Below are positions 17,124 through 28,117 of a DNA stretch of 64,000 nucleotides, piece by piece. The notes under the pieces were generated by a model, which worked only from the letters and a program-made list of their open reading frames with translations, was not told the origin of the DNA and made no database searches. A program made the position numbers and the translations under genes. Source of the stretch: Streptomyces cellostaticus (GTDB taxonomy: Bacteria; Actinomycetota; Actinomycetes; Streptomycetales; Streptomycetaceae); NCBI RefSeq assembly GCF_023630175.1, contig NZ_JALLIN010000019.1, positions 1-64,000 of the forward strand, read 5' to 3'. Position 1 is the stretch's first letter; every line of letters begins with the position of its first letter.

Positions 17124-17883
17124 TCAGCCGAAGCGTTCGATCCGGATCCGCTCGACCGGCTGCCCCGCCTCGACCAGCAGGCGGGAGGCATGCTCGGCGA
17201 ACCCGTTGGAGCCGCACACATAGGCCTCCCACCCGCCCGGAGGCCGCTCGGCCACCAGCGGCGCCACGTGTTCGGCCGCCAAACGACCCACCGGCACGCC
17301 CGCGGGGGCGCTCCGCGTGAACACGGCCGTCGTCTCCGCGCCGAGCTCCCCGGCGTAGATCAGCTCCCCGGGGCTGCGGGCCGACACCAGCATCCGCAGC
17401 GGCACGCCGAGGCCCCGCGTCCGGTGGTGCCGCACCATCGACATCAGCGGTACGACGCCGGAACCCGCCCCGAGCAGCAGCGCGGGCCGGTCGCCCGGCC
17501 AGGCGAAGAAGCCGCTCAGCGGGCCGCGCAGCTCGATCGTGTCACCGGGCCGGGCCGTGGTGTGGAACCAGCCCGAGACCTCGCCGTCGCGCACATGGTC
17601 CAGGGTCAGCTCGAGGTGGCCGGAGTCGTCGGGGGCGGACGCGATCGAGTAGTGGCGCTGGGCCACGTAGCCGTCCGGCGCGGTCAGCCGCAGCATCAGA
17701 TGCTGGCCGGGCAGATGTCCCGCCCAGTCCGGCACCGCGAACCGGAAGGTGGCCGCGTGCGGGGTCTCGCGGCGGATCCCGGTCAGCGTGGCGGTCTGCC
17801 ACACCGACGCGGCCCGCTCGCTCACCGCGATGCGTCCGGGCACGGCGAAACGCGTCGCCGGGACGCGGGGCGCAGGCACTGTC

Positions 17884-17891
<8 letters not shown>
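17124..17891 (-). CDS. Ferredoxin-reductase-fold FAD/NAD(P) oxidoreductase
   Basis: A 255-residue flavoprotein. The FAD-binding motif RHYSIAS is followed by a phosphate-binding segment (LGAGSGVVPLMSM) of the NAD(P) domain and ends with VCGSNGFAEHAS. There is no C-terminal 2Fe-2S domain, unlike phenol-hydroxylase reductases. GTG 17891 overlaps the stop of the upstream molybdenum oxidoreductase by eight bases, so the two are translationally coupled. The pairing implies that it passes electrons between NAD(P)H and the molybdenum enzyme (inferred). Confidence 0.9.
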
Positions 17892-18489
<598 letters not shown>

Positions 18490-18682
18490 GGTTTCCACCG
18501 TACGCTGTCCCCGCGCGCGCTCCGTCCCAGGTCAGTGCGCCGGTCATGACGGCGGAGCGCACTCGCCCCGCCCTGCCCCGCGAAACGTCTCGCGCGGCCG
18601 GGAACAACCGCCGGCCGCCGCTCCTTGGCACCGGGTGCCGGCCGTTGCGCCGGTGACGGTGCGACGGAAGTGAGGCAAGAGG

Positions 18683-18835
18683 ATGTCGAAGGCGTATGTC
18701 TGCACGCGGCGCGGCGGCCCGGAGCGCGGGGCCCCGACCGACGTGGACCGGCCGGGCGCCGGCCCGGGAGGGGTCCTGGTCGCGGTCCGCGCGGCCGGGA
18801 CCCCGGGGGAGGCCGTCGTCGAGGTGGGTGGATGA
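18683..18835 (+). pseudogene. N-terminal remnant of a zinc-type quinone oxidoreductase / alcohol dehydrogenase
   Basis: A 50-codon frame starts with MSKAYVCTRRGGPE and continues to RPGAGPGGVLVAVRAAG. This resembles the first strand and hairpin of medium-chain quinone oxidoreductases, which normally exceed 300 residues. The frame then stops at TGA 18833, and the ATG of the GNAT gene overlaps it (ATGA). It keeps a ribosome-binding site (AAGAGG). It is most simply the relic of a deleted gene whose translation start now couples expression of the next gene; a real short protein cannot be excluded. Confidence 0.5.
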
Positions 18836-19578
18836 GCGCCGGACTCCGCCCCCAGGCGCCCGTGGTTCCCCACGTCCTCGACAACCCCGCCCTCGCCTCC
18901 CTGGGCGGCCCGCACGCGCACTTCGCCGAGCGGCGCGGCCGGGTGCTGCGCTACCCGCTCGACGTGTCCCCGTGGCTGGGGCTGCCCGACCAGCCGGACG
19001 CGGACGACTGGGCGGACCTCGCGGCACTCGCCGGCCCCGGCGCCGAGGTGCCCCTCTCGGGCTACGTAGGACAGGTGCCGGACGACTGGGAGGTGACCTT
19101 CCGGTCGGAGGGGCTGCAACTCGTGGACGGCGGCGTCGCCGCCGCGCCGGACCCGGAGGCGGTCCCGCTGGGTCCGCGCGACGTGCCGGAGATGCTCGAC
19201 CTGGTGCGGCGCACCCGGCCCGGGCCCTTTCTGACCCGCACCGTCGAACTGGGCACCTACCTCGGTGTCCGCCGCGACGGCGTCCTCGTCGCCATGGCGG
19301 GGGAGCGGCTGCGCCCGCCGGGCTGGACCGAGGTCAGCGCGGTCTGCACCGACCCCGCCCACCGCGGCGAGGGCCTGGCCGGCCGGCTGATCCGCGCCGT
19401 GGCGCACGGTGTGCGCGAGCGCGGCGAGACCCCGTTCCTGCACACCGGTGCGCGCAACGCGCACGCGCTCCGGCTCTACGAGTCGCTCGGCTTCCGGCTG
19501 CGCCGCCGCACCGCGTTCCTCGCGGCACGGGTCCCGGAGCGGCCGACGGCCGGCCGGACGGCGGTACCGGTGTCCTAG
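18832..19578 (+). CDS. GNAT-family N-acetyltransferase
   Basis: A 248-residue acetyltransferase. The C-terminal half carries the GNAT fold: EVSAVCTDPAHRGEGLAGRLIRAV contains the acetyl-CoA pyrophosphate loop (RGEGLAG), and ARNAHALRLYESLGFRL is motif B. The N-terminal half resembles the pseudo-GNAT domain of FeeM/Gcn5-related enzymes with a VPLSGYVGQVPDDW segment. The substrate is unknown. The start ATG overlaps the TGA of the truncated oxidoreductase frame. Confidence 0.87.
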   Translation: MSAGLRPQAPVVPHVLDNPALASLGGPHAHFAERRGRVLRYPLDVSPWLGLPDQPDADDWADLAALAGPGAEVPLSGYVGQVPDDWEVTFRSEGLQLVDGGVAAAPDPEAVPLGPRDVPEMLDLVRRTRPGPFLTRTVELGTYLGVRRDGVLVAMAGERLRPPGWTEVSAVCTDPAHRGEGLAGRLIRAVAHGVRERGETPFLHTGARNAHALRLYESLGFRLRRRTAFLAARVPERPTAGRTAVPVS

Positions 19579-19815
19579 GGGCCGTCGGGGCCGTCGGGGC
19601 CGGCTGCCGGGCCCGAGGACGCCGGACCCGGCCAGGCGGGTGCGGGGGCCACGGCGATGCGCTCGGCCCGGCGTCTCGTGCGGCGCACCGGCCGCGCCGC
19701 CGCGCCGCACGAGACCACCGTGACCAGGTCGGGACGGCCGCCGCGGCAGGACGGGTCCGGTGCGCTGGGGTAGGGTGACCGTCCGGTCGCGGAGTGTCCG
19801 CGCCGACCTGCGACG
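19579..19815. other. Gene-free spacer
   Basis: No convincing gene was found. The stretch begins with a short direct repetition of GGGGCCGTC, which could form a weak structure after the GNAT gene. Reading frames on both strands are low-complexity Arg/Pro/Ala. It leads into the attenuator-like leader of the methyltransferase gene. Confidence 0.5.
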
Positions 19816-19930
19816 AAGGAGGTGGGACCCATTACCGCTGTGTCAGCCCGGGTACTCCCTCCTCGTGACGGCTTGCTGTGAGCGTGGGAGCGCCCTTCGG
19901 CTCCGGTTCTCCGAAAGGCTCTCGGCCCGC
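19816..19930 (+). promoter_or_regulatory. Attenuator-like leader with a possible 16-codon leader peptide
   Basis: A near-perfect Shine-Dalgarno sequence, AAGGAGGTG (19816-19824), has no gene start at the usual distance except ATT at 19831. From ATT a 16-codon frame runs to TGA 19879-19881; GTG 19840 is in the same frame. After the stop, GGAGC pairs with GCTCC around a CCTTCGG segment, and CCTTCGG can instead pair with CCGAAAGG just downstream. These are mutually exclusive hairpins ending close to ATG 19931. Layout resembles translational or transcriptional attenuators of antibiotic-inducible genes. Function is inferred. Confidence 0.45.
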
Positions 19931-20728
19931 ATGTCCTTCCTGCCCTCCCTTCCCCCGCTCCCCGCCTCCGCCGTCGTCTCCGCGTTGCGTGCCGCCGGTT
20001 GCGTCTTCGCCGAGGACGAGGCGGAGTTGATCCTCGGCACCGCTCGCACCCCCGCCGAGCTGGCCGCGATGGTGGACCGGCGCTCCGCCGGGCTGCCGCT
20101 CGAACACGTCCTGGGCTGGGCGCGGTTCCACGGTCTGCGCATCGCCGTGGAGCCCGGTGTCTTCGTGCCGCGCCGCCGCACCGAGTTCCTGGTCGACCAG
20201 GCCCTGGCCCAGGCCCCGGACGCCGCGGTCGTCGTCGACCTGTGCTGCGGCTCCGGTGCGCTCGGCGCGGCCCTGGCCGCCGCGCTCGGCCCCGTCGAGG
20301 TGCACGCCGCCGACATCGACCCGGCCGCCGTGCGCTGCGCCCGCCGCAACCTCGCCCCCTACGGCGGCCGCTCCCATGTGGGCGACCTGTTCGACGCGCT
20401 GCCGCCGGCGCTGCGCGGCCGGGTCGGCATCCTCACGGCCAACGTGCCCTACGTGCCGAGCGCCGAGGTGCCGCTCCTGCCCGCCGAGGCCCGCGACCAC
20501 GAACCGCCGGCCGCGCTCGACGGCGGCGCGGACGGACTCGACGTCCTGCGCCGGGTCGCCGCCGGAGCTCCGGACTGGCTGGCGCCCGGCGGCGTCCTGC
20601 TGACCGAGACCGGCGAACGCCAGGCCCCGGCGGCGGTGCAGGCCTTCACCGACGCCGGCCTGACGGCCCGTACGGCGGTGTCCGAGGAGCTGTACGCCCA
20701 TGTGGTGATCGGCGTACGGCGACGCTGA
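19931..20728 (+). CDS. HemK/PrmC-like putative protein N5-glutamine methyltransferase
   Basis: A 265-residue SAM-dependent methyltransferase of the PrmC-like group. The helical N-terminal domain is followed by the VEPGVFVPRRRTEFLV approach. Motif I is VDLCCGSGALG. The catalytic N-P-P-Y motif is changed to N-V-P-Y (TANVPYVP). It is shorter and more divergent than true PrmC, which methylates release factors, so this is probably a paralogue with another target. The upstream leader suggests translation-stress control. The ATG has only a weak AAAGG site 14 bases upstream, partly within a possible hairpin. Confidence 0.85.
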   Translation: MSFLPSLPPLPASAVVSALRAAGCVFAEDEAELILGTARTPAELAAMVDRRSAGLPLEHVLGWARFHGLRIAVEPGVFVPRRRTEFLVDQALAQAPDAAVVVDLCCGSGALGAALAAALGPVEVHAADIDPAAVRCARRNLAPYGGRSHVGDLFDALPPALRGRVGILTANVPYVPSAEVPLLPAEARDHEPPAALDGGADGLDVLRRVAAGAPDWLAPGGVLLTETGERQAPAAVQAFTDAGLTARTAVSEELYAHVVIGVRRR

Positions 20729-20767
20729 CGCGGCCCGGCCCGGCCCGGTGGGCGAGCGACAGGAGTG

Positions 20768-22858
20768 TCACGACCGGTCCGGGGGCAGCTCCTTCGCCCG
20801 GGCGATGAGCAGCGCCACGTCGTCGTGGTTGTCCGGGTGGTGCAGTGTGCGCAGGAGGAGGTCGCAGGCCTCCTCCAGCGGTCGGGCCGGGTCGTCCAGC
20901 AGGGACAGCAGGAAGTCCAGGCGCTCGTCCAGCGAATGGCAGCGGGTCTCGACCAGACCGTCGGTGTAGAACACCAGCACGTCGCCCGGCTCGAAGTCGA
21001 CGGTGACGGTGGAGAACTCCACCCCGCCCACCCCCAGCGGCACCCCGGTGGGCAGGTCGAGCAGTTCCGGTGGGCGGCCCGGCCGGACCCGGGCCGGGGG
21101 CAGATGCCCGGCGTTGGCGATCCGGCACTGCCGCAGACGCGGGTCGTGGACGGCGTAGACGCAGGTGGCGATGGAGTGGTCCAGGGCCGAGGTCGTCTTG
21201 TCCAGGTGCTCCAGCAGCAGCGCCGGGTCGAGTCCGAGCGCCGCCAGCGTGGTGGTCGCGGTACGCAGCCGCCCCATGGTCGCGGCCGCGCTGATGCCGC
21301 TGCCCATCACGTCGCCCACCACGAGCGCCGTCCGGCCGCCGTCCAGCGGGATCACATCGAACCAGTCGCCGCCGACCTCGCTGGTGGCGCCCGCCGGCTG
21401 GTACCGGGAGGCCACCTCCAGACCGGTCGTCACCGGCGGGCGGCTCGGCAGCAGGCTGCGCTGCAGGGTGAGCGCGGTGTTGCGGGCGTCCTGGTACCAG
21501 CGGGCGTTGTCGATGTGCACGGCGGCGCGGGCCGCGAGTTCCCGGGCCAGCAGGACGTCGTCCTCGTCGAAGGGCGCCGGATTGCGGGTCCGCTTGAGAT
21601 CGAGGGCGCCCAGCACCTCCCCGCGCGCGATCAGCGGCACGGCGAGATAGGAGTGCAGGCCCGCCCGGTCCAGCAGGGCGGCCGCCTCCGGCGAGCGGGC
21701 GATCCGCGGCAGGTCCTCGTCCTTCACCCGCGGCACGAGCACCACCTCGCCCGTGCGCACGCACTCGGTGACGAGCCGGTCCGGCCCGTACCGGGCGACC
21801 TGGCCGGGCGGGTCGGCGGCGCGCACGCCGTCCGAGTCGTCCGCCGGGCGCACCGCGAGGGCCCGGATCACCGCCCCCTCCGACGGGCCGAGGGCGCCGG
21901 GCCGACCCTGCACCACCGCGTCCAGGAGGTCCACGGCGGCGATGTCGGCCAGCGCCGGCACCGAGACCTCGGCCAGCTCGCAGGCGGTGCGCTCCAGCTC
22001 CAGCGTGGTGCCGATCCGTACGGAGGCGTCCGCGATGATCGCGAGCCGGCGGCGCGCCGTCTCCGCCACCTGCGAGGCCCGGTGCTGCTCGGTGATGTCG
22101 ACCAGCGAGACGGCGACGCCGAGCACGTTGCCCATCGCGTCCTCGAGGCGGTACAGCGACTGCGACCAGGTGCGGTCCCGGTCCGGGTCGGCCGGGGTCC
22201 GGCCGGCCAGCGGCGAGTCGATGAGCGGGACGCCCGTCTCCAGGACCCGGCGGGTCGCGGCCTCCAGGGCGTCGGTGTCCAGCATGGGCAGCACGTCGCG
22301 CAGCCTGCGCCCCGCGTGGTCCTCGGCCGGCACGCCGTTGTTCCTGGCCAGGGCGGCGTTGACGGTGACGAACCGCAGCTCGGTGTCGAGCACGGCGAGC
22401 CCGATCGGCGACTGCTGCACCATCCGCTCGGACAGTGCCACGTCCTGCTCCAGGCGCCGCACGGTCGACTGGTCGGCGGCGAGCCCCAGCGCGTACACGT
22501 TCCCCCGGTCGTCCAGCAGCCGCATGTTGCGGAACTCCACCAGGCGGGTGCTGCCGTCCTTGCGGCGGATGGGGAAGCCGCCCGCCCAGCTCTGGCCGGT
22601 GCGCATCACATCGGCGAACAGCTTGCCGACGAGCTGGATGTGCCGCTCGTCCACCATCAGCCGGGCGGCGTACCGGCCGAGGGCCTCCCGCGCCGAGTAG
22701 CCGAACAGCTCCTCGGCCTGCGGGCTCCACAGCACGATGCGGCCGCTGTCGTCCAGCACCACCGACGCCACCCGGAGCACGTCGAGCAGGCCACCGGCCC
22801 GCACCGGTCCGCGCACCGGCTCGTTGCCGTCCGCCGCCGGAGGTCCGGCTGCACTCAT
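20768..22858 (-). CDS. PAS-PAS-GAF-PP2C (SpoIIE-type) protein phosphatase
   Basis: A 696-residue multidomain phosphatase. Two PAS domains (about 25-130 and 140-260) carry the segments VLWSPQAEELFGYSA and SPIGLAVLDTELRFVTVN. A GAF domain (about 275-440) and a PP2C-type phosphatase domain (about 465-690) follow. Metal-binding aspartates are visible in SEVGGDWFDVIPL, GDVMGSG, FYTDGLVE and DDVALL. Such proteins dephosphorylate anti-sigma-factor antagonists to switch sigma factors on. There is no membrane helix, so sensing is cytoplasmic. No anti-sigma or antagonist partner is adjacent. It converges with the methyltransferase gene, 39 bases away. Confidence 0.95.
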   Translation of the reverse strand: MSAAGPPAADGNEPVRGPVRAGGLLDVLRVASVVLDDSGRIVLWSPQAEELFGYSAREALGRYAARLMVDERHIQLVGKLFADVMRTGQSWAGGFPIRRKDGSTRLVEFRNMRLLDDRGNVYALGLAADQSTVRRLEQDVALSERMVQQSPIGLAVLDTELRFVTVNAALARNNGVPAEDHAGRRLRDVLPMLDTDALEAATRRVLETGVPLIDSPLAGRTPADPDRDRTWSQSLYRLEDAMGNVLGVAVSLVDITEQHRASQVAETARRRLAIIADASVRIGTTLELERTACELAEVSVPALADIAAVDLLDAVVQGRPGALGPSEGAVIRALAVRPADDSDGVRAADPPGQVARYGPDRLVTECVRTGEVVLVPRVKDEDLPRIARSPEAAALLDRAGLHSYLAVPLIARGEVLGALDLKRTRNPAPFDEDDVLLARELAARAAVHIDNARWYQDARNTALTLQRSLLPSRPPVTTGLEVASRYQPAGATSEVGGDWFDVIPLDGGRTALVVGDVMGSGISAAATMGRLRTATTTLAALGLDPALLLEHLDKTTSALDHSIATCVYAVHDPRLRQCRIANAGHLPPARVRPGRPPELLDLPTGVPLGVGGVEFSTVTVDFEPGDVLVFYTDGLVETRCHSLDERLDFLLSLLDDPARPLEEACDLLLRTLHHPDNHDDVALLIARAKELPPDRS

Positions 22859-23166
22859 GCCACGCACCGCCTTCGCCCGATCGCACGGCACGCCGTCCCC
22901 TGTGCCGACTCCCCTTGTTCCACCGCGCTCACACCGACTCTCCGCGCCGACGCACCTGTCTCCACCATCTCTCAACCGGGAGACGGGCGTACGCCGAAAG
23001 CACCGCCCGGCGGCGTGGCCGGGGCGGTCGTGCCCGCCCCGGCCACGCGTGGCCCCGGGCCGCGAGAGTTCAGGCCATGGTGCTCCCATGGCCTGTACAT
23101 GACTACTCCGTCGGGCCAGACTGTCCGCCGACCGAGTGCACCCGCCCCCCTTCCGAGGAGCCGGCC
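22859..23166. other. Divergent promoter region with palindromes
   Basis: No gene was found in these 308 bases between two divergent starts. It contains the 14-base palindrome GGCCACGCGTGGCC (23041-23054) and the hyphenated palindrome described separately at 23071-23095. Confidence 0.6.
23071..23095. promoter_or_regulatory. Hyphenated palindrome upstream of secreted-protein gene
   Basis: CAGGCCATGG and CCATGGCCTG form perfect 10-base arms around five bases, 72 bases before the ATG of the secreted protein. Position and symmetry suit a repressor operator; the binding protein is unknown. A terminator is unlikely because it lies between divergent genes. Confidence 0.45.
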
Positions 23167-24054
23167 ATGCCCGCTTCCCCCCGTGCCAGGCAACGTTGTC
23201 ACGCGATCCTGACCGGACTCGCCGTCCTGGCCACCGCCGCGGTCGTGTCCCTCGCCGCGCCCGCCCCGGCCCGCGCCGCCGGCACCTGGACCGAGACGGG
23301 CTCCGACCGGGCCGATCCGCTGACCGAGAGCCAGGGCCTGGCCTCGGTGGAGGTCCCGGCGAACAGCCCCAACCGGTACACCGGCATCGGCACCATCCCG
23401 ATCGGGGTCGCCGCCCGCGGCTGGAACCACGTGGGAGACCCCGACGCCTCCTACGACGGCCACTACATCGAGCCCTACCAGCGTGACTCGGGCGGCTCGA
23501 AGATGTACCGCGTGCGGGCTCCGGGCGGCGGCTGGTCGGAGTACGTCCACGCGCTGGACCCGGGCGAGGCCCTGAACAACTCGTGGGCGGCGGTCTCGCC
23601 CGACGGCCAGTGGATGCTGTCCGGCGAGTGGGGCACCATGAACCGCCTGCTCGTCCTCCCCACCCCGGGGGTGAACCCGGCCACCTCGCCCTCGGCGAAC
23701 CTCCCGCGGGTCTCCACCGTCGATCTCGACCACGCCGTGCGCGACGTCCAGGGCTGCGACTTCTCCGGACCCACCACGCTGCTCTGCTCCTCCGACGACC
23801 CGGACGGCTCCCTCTTCGGCGTCACCAAGCCGCTGCTGCGGATCGACCTGTCCGCGGCACCGAACGGGACGGCGGACGTCGCCGGCCATGTCACCGCCCT
23901 GCGCCAGTTGCCGCTGCGCAGCGCCTGCTCGGGCGGCTTCGAGGCGGAGGGCATCGACTACGACCGCCGGACCGGGGTGCTGCGCGTCGTCGTCGTGTCG
24001 CCCGGCTTCTGCGTCCTCACGGACAGCAAGACGTACAGGTTCACCCGCGGCTGA
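23167..24054 (+). CDS. Secreted protein of unknown function
   Basis: A 295-residue protein. Residues about 1-38 are a Sec signal peptide: basic start, hydrophobic core, cleavage near ARAAGT. The mature part is rich in Gly, Ser, Asp and Pro, with segments such as GWNHVGDPDASYDGHYIEPYQ and SPDGQWMLSGEW, which recall beta-propeller or phytase-like repeats. Four cysteines in the second half may form disulfides. I do not recognise a catalytic motif. An AGGAG ribosome site precedes ATG 23167. The next gene, for a small cytoplasmic protein, follows 118 bases later. Confidence 0.8.
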   Translation: MPASPRARQRCHAILTGLAVLATAAVVSLAAPAPARAAGTWTETGSDRADPLTESQGLASVEVPANSPNRYTGIGTIPIGVAARGWNHVGDPDASYDGHYIEPYQRDSGGSKMYRVRAPGGGWSEYVHALDPGEALNNSWAAVSPDGQWMLSGEWGTMNRLLVLPTPGVNPATSPSANLPRVSTVDLDHAVRDVQGCDFSGPTTLLCSSDDPDGSLFGVTKPLLRIDLSAAPNGTADVAGHVTALRQLPLRSACSGGFEAEGIDYDRRTGVLRVVVVSPGFCVLTDSKTYRFTRG

Positions 24055-24172
24055 GGGGTACGGGGCCCCGGCGGCCGAGGTGTGCCCGCCGGTCCGTGGT
24101 GCTTTGCTGAGGGTGCAGGCGGTGCGGCGGGGCGGCCCGCCGCACCGCGGCGCGGCCAGGAAAGGAGCGATC

Positions 24173-24544
24173 ATGGAGAGCACGGACCGGTCGCACCAGG
24201 AGACCGTCTCGGTGGAGATCAGTGGCTCCAAGGAGGACGCCCGCCTCGTATTCGACGCCCTGAACAGCTGCTTCGCTTCGGACCGCACCCCCGAGGAGGT
24301 GCCGAGGCAGCTCCACGAGGTCCGTCCGATGGTGTGGCTCGGCATGTACGACGTCGCGGACGCCCGCGGGCCGGGCTGTCCGCCGGTCCACCTCGACGCG
24401 CCCATCCTCGCGGACGTCCAGGGCAGCTACTGGGCCGTGGACCGGTTCCGCACGACGCTGGACTCGATGTTCACCGTCGAGGAGACCTGCACGGCCTCCG
24501 GCGACCAGGAGCGTGACCTGCACCTGCGACTGGAGAGCCGCTGA
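24173..24544 (+). CDS. Small conserved actinobacterial protein of unknown function
   Basis: A 123-residue cytoplasmic protein with an AAAGGAG ribosome site six bases before the ATG. The segments VEISGSKEDARLVFDALNSCF and VWLGMYDVADARG, and a later DVQGSYWAVDRFR, look like a conserved alpha/beta fold seen in other Streptomyces hypothetical proteins. No enzyme motif or signal peptide was found, and context gives no function. Confidence 0.75.
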   Translation: MESTDRSHQETVSVEISGSKEDARLVFDALNSCFASDRTPEEVPRQLHEVRPMVWLGMYDVADARGPGCPPVHLDAPILADVQGSYWAVDRFRTTLDSMFTVEETCTASGDQERDLHLRLESR

Positions 24545-24645
24545 CCCGGCGGGAACGGACGGCGAACCCACCGCGGCGCCCCGGGACGGCGACGAGCCGG
24601 CCGGGGCGCCCTCGCGTCGGAGTGGCCGGGCTCACCCCCCACTGT

Positions 24646-26736
<2,091 letters not shown>

Positions 26737-26765
26737 GGCCCGGCGCGCGTCCCTAGGATGAGCCC

Positions 26766-27350
26766 ATGTCACTCCCGCACGCCATCCTCACCGCCCTGCT
26801 GGAGAAGCCGTCCTCGGGCCTGGAGCTGACCCGCCGGTTCGACCGGTCGATCGGCTACTTCTGGTCCGCGACGCACCAGCAGATCTACCGCGAGCTGGGG
26901 AGGCTGGAGGGGGAGGGGTTCATCCGCGCGCTGCCGGCCGAACAGCCGGCCCGCGGGCAGAGGAAGAGCTACGAGGTCCTGCCCGCGGGCCGCGCCGAGC
27001 TGGCCCGCTGGACCGCCGAGTCGCAGGATCCCAGGCCGCACCGCGACGCACTGTTCCTGCGGTTGCGCGCGGCCGCGGTAGTCGGCACCGCCGGGCTGGA
27101 GGCCGAGCTGGGCCGCCATCTGGATCTGCACCGGCGGCAGCTCGCCGAGTACGAGGAGATCGAGGGGCGCGACTTCCCCCCGGGCCGGGGCACCCCCGGG
27201 GACCGGCTGCGCCACCTCGTCCTGCGGGCCGGCATCGACCTGGAGACCTTCTGGACCCAGTGGCTCACCCGGGCGCTGGAGGAGTTCGGCGAACTCGGCG
27301 GACCAGCGGGGCCGAACGGCACGGAGCCGGCGGACGGCACGCCTCCCTGA
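26766..27350 (+). CDS. PadR-family transcriptional regulator
   Basis: A 194-residue PadR regulator with the same architecture as the protein encoded at 11687-12268: winged helix at residues 4-80 (SSGLELTRRFDRSIGYFWSATHQQIYRELGRLEGEGFI) and a helical C-terminal domain. Besides cotranscription with the flavoenzyme, a TAGGAT -10 box (26754-26759) seven bases before the ATG suggests an extra leaderless transcript. The probable operator is the palindrome at 24646-24665. Confidence 0.94.
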   Translation: MSLPHAILTALLEKPSSGLELTRRFDRSIGYFWSATHQQIYRELGRLEGEGFIRALPAEQPARGQRKSYEVLPAGRAELARWTAESQDPRPHRDALFLRLRAAAVVGTAGLEAELGRHLDLHRRQLAEYEEIEGRDFPPGRGTPGDRLRHLVLRAGIDLETFWTQWLTRALEEFGELGGPAGPNGTEPADGTPP

Positions 27351-27413
27351 GGGACGCCGGCCGCCGGATCGGTGCCGGTACCGCCGGAGCGCCGTGGGCG
27401 CCTGCCCGCCGGC

Positions 27414-27962
27414 TCAGAGCCGGTAGGGCTTCGAACGGCGGCGCAGGAACCAGACCGCGGCGGCCACGGCGCCCGTCACCAGGGTCGCGCCGATCCCCAG
27501 GGTGAGCGGCCCGTAGTCACGGGAGGCGCCGCCGACGCCGCCCTGCACACCGCGCGAGGGCGCGGGCGTGTAGGTCGACGAGATCGTGGGCGCGCTCGAC
27601 GCGCCGGTGGGCGCGGAGACGACCACGGACTGGGTGCCGGCGGTCGTGCCGTTGGAGCACATCACGACCACCGTGTACGTCCCCGGGCTCACCCCCGACC
27701 AGGCCGCGGACTGGCTGATGGTGGTGCCCGAGAGCGCGACCTGCCGGCCCTGGGAGAAGGTCCCCTGACGGCTGCCGATGAGGGAGGCGTTGCCCCAGCT
27801 GCCGTTGTTCTGGGTGCACGCACTGGTGACGACCGAGACCGTGGAACCGGTGGTGCTCACCGATATTCCCGAGGCCGCGGCCGACGGTCCGGCGAGTGAG
27901 GCCGGAAGCGCGGCGGCCGCCAGGGTCAGGCCGGAGCGGAGGAGAAGTCGGGAGTTACGCAT
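27414..27962 (-). CDS. Small secreted, C-terminally membrane-anchored surface protein
   Basis: A 182-residue protein: signal peptide (about 1-30), then a Ser/Thr-rich beta domain with two cysteines (SACTQNN and VMCSNGTT), then a linker, then a C-terminal hydrophobic helix ending in WFLRRRSKPYRL. The tail is stop-transfer-like; no clear LPxTG or LAxTG sortase box is visible. The domain resembles Ig-like/cell-adhesion folds, but I cannot name the family. GGAGGG precedes the ATG. It is next to an FnIII lipoprotein gene on the same strand, suggesting a role at the cell surface. Confidence 0.8.
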   Translation of the reverse strand: MRNSRLLLRSGLTLAAAALPASLAGPSAAASGISVSTTGSTVSVVTSACTQNNGSWGNASLIGSRQGTFSQGRQVALSGTTISQSAAWSGVSPGTYTVVVMCSNGTTAGTQSVVVSAPTGASSAPTISSTYTPAPSRGVQGGVGGASRDYGPLTLGIGATLVTGAVAAAVWFLRRRSKPYRL

Positions 27963-28117
27963 TGGCTGGCCCTCCGGCGGCACGGTTGGCGGTACGTCCC
28001 ATGCGCCGCCGAGGGTCGGGAAACGTCCGTGCTGCCTCAACGCAGCAAACGCGGCGCCGGACCCCGCCGCACCCGGACCGCGCCCAGTCGGGTGAGCGCC
28101 ACGCCGTCCGGCGGGAG

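Noticed and set aside
19575..19832. 85-codon minus-strand frame after the GNAT gene
   Set aside because: It has no ribosome site or recognisable domain and is rich in Pro/Arg/Gly.
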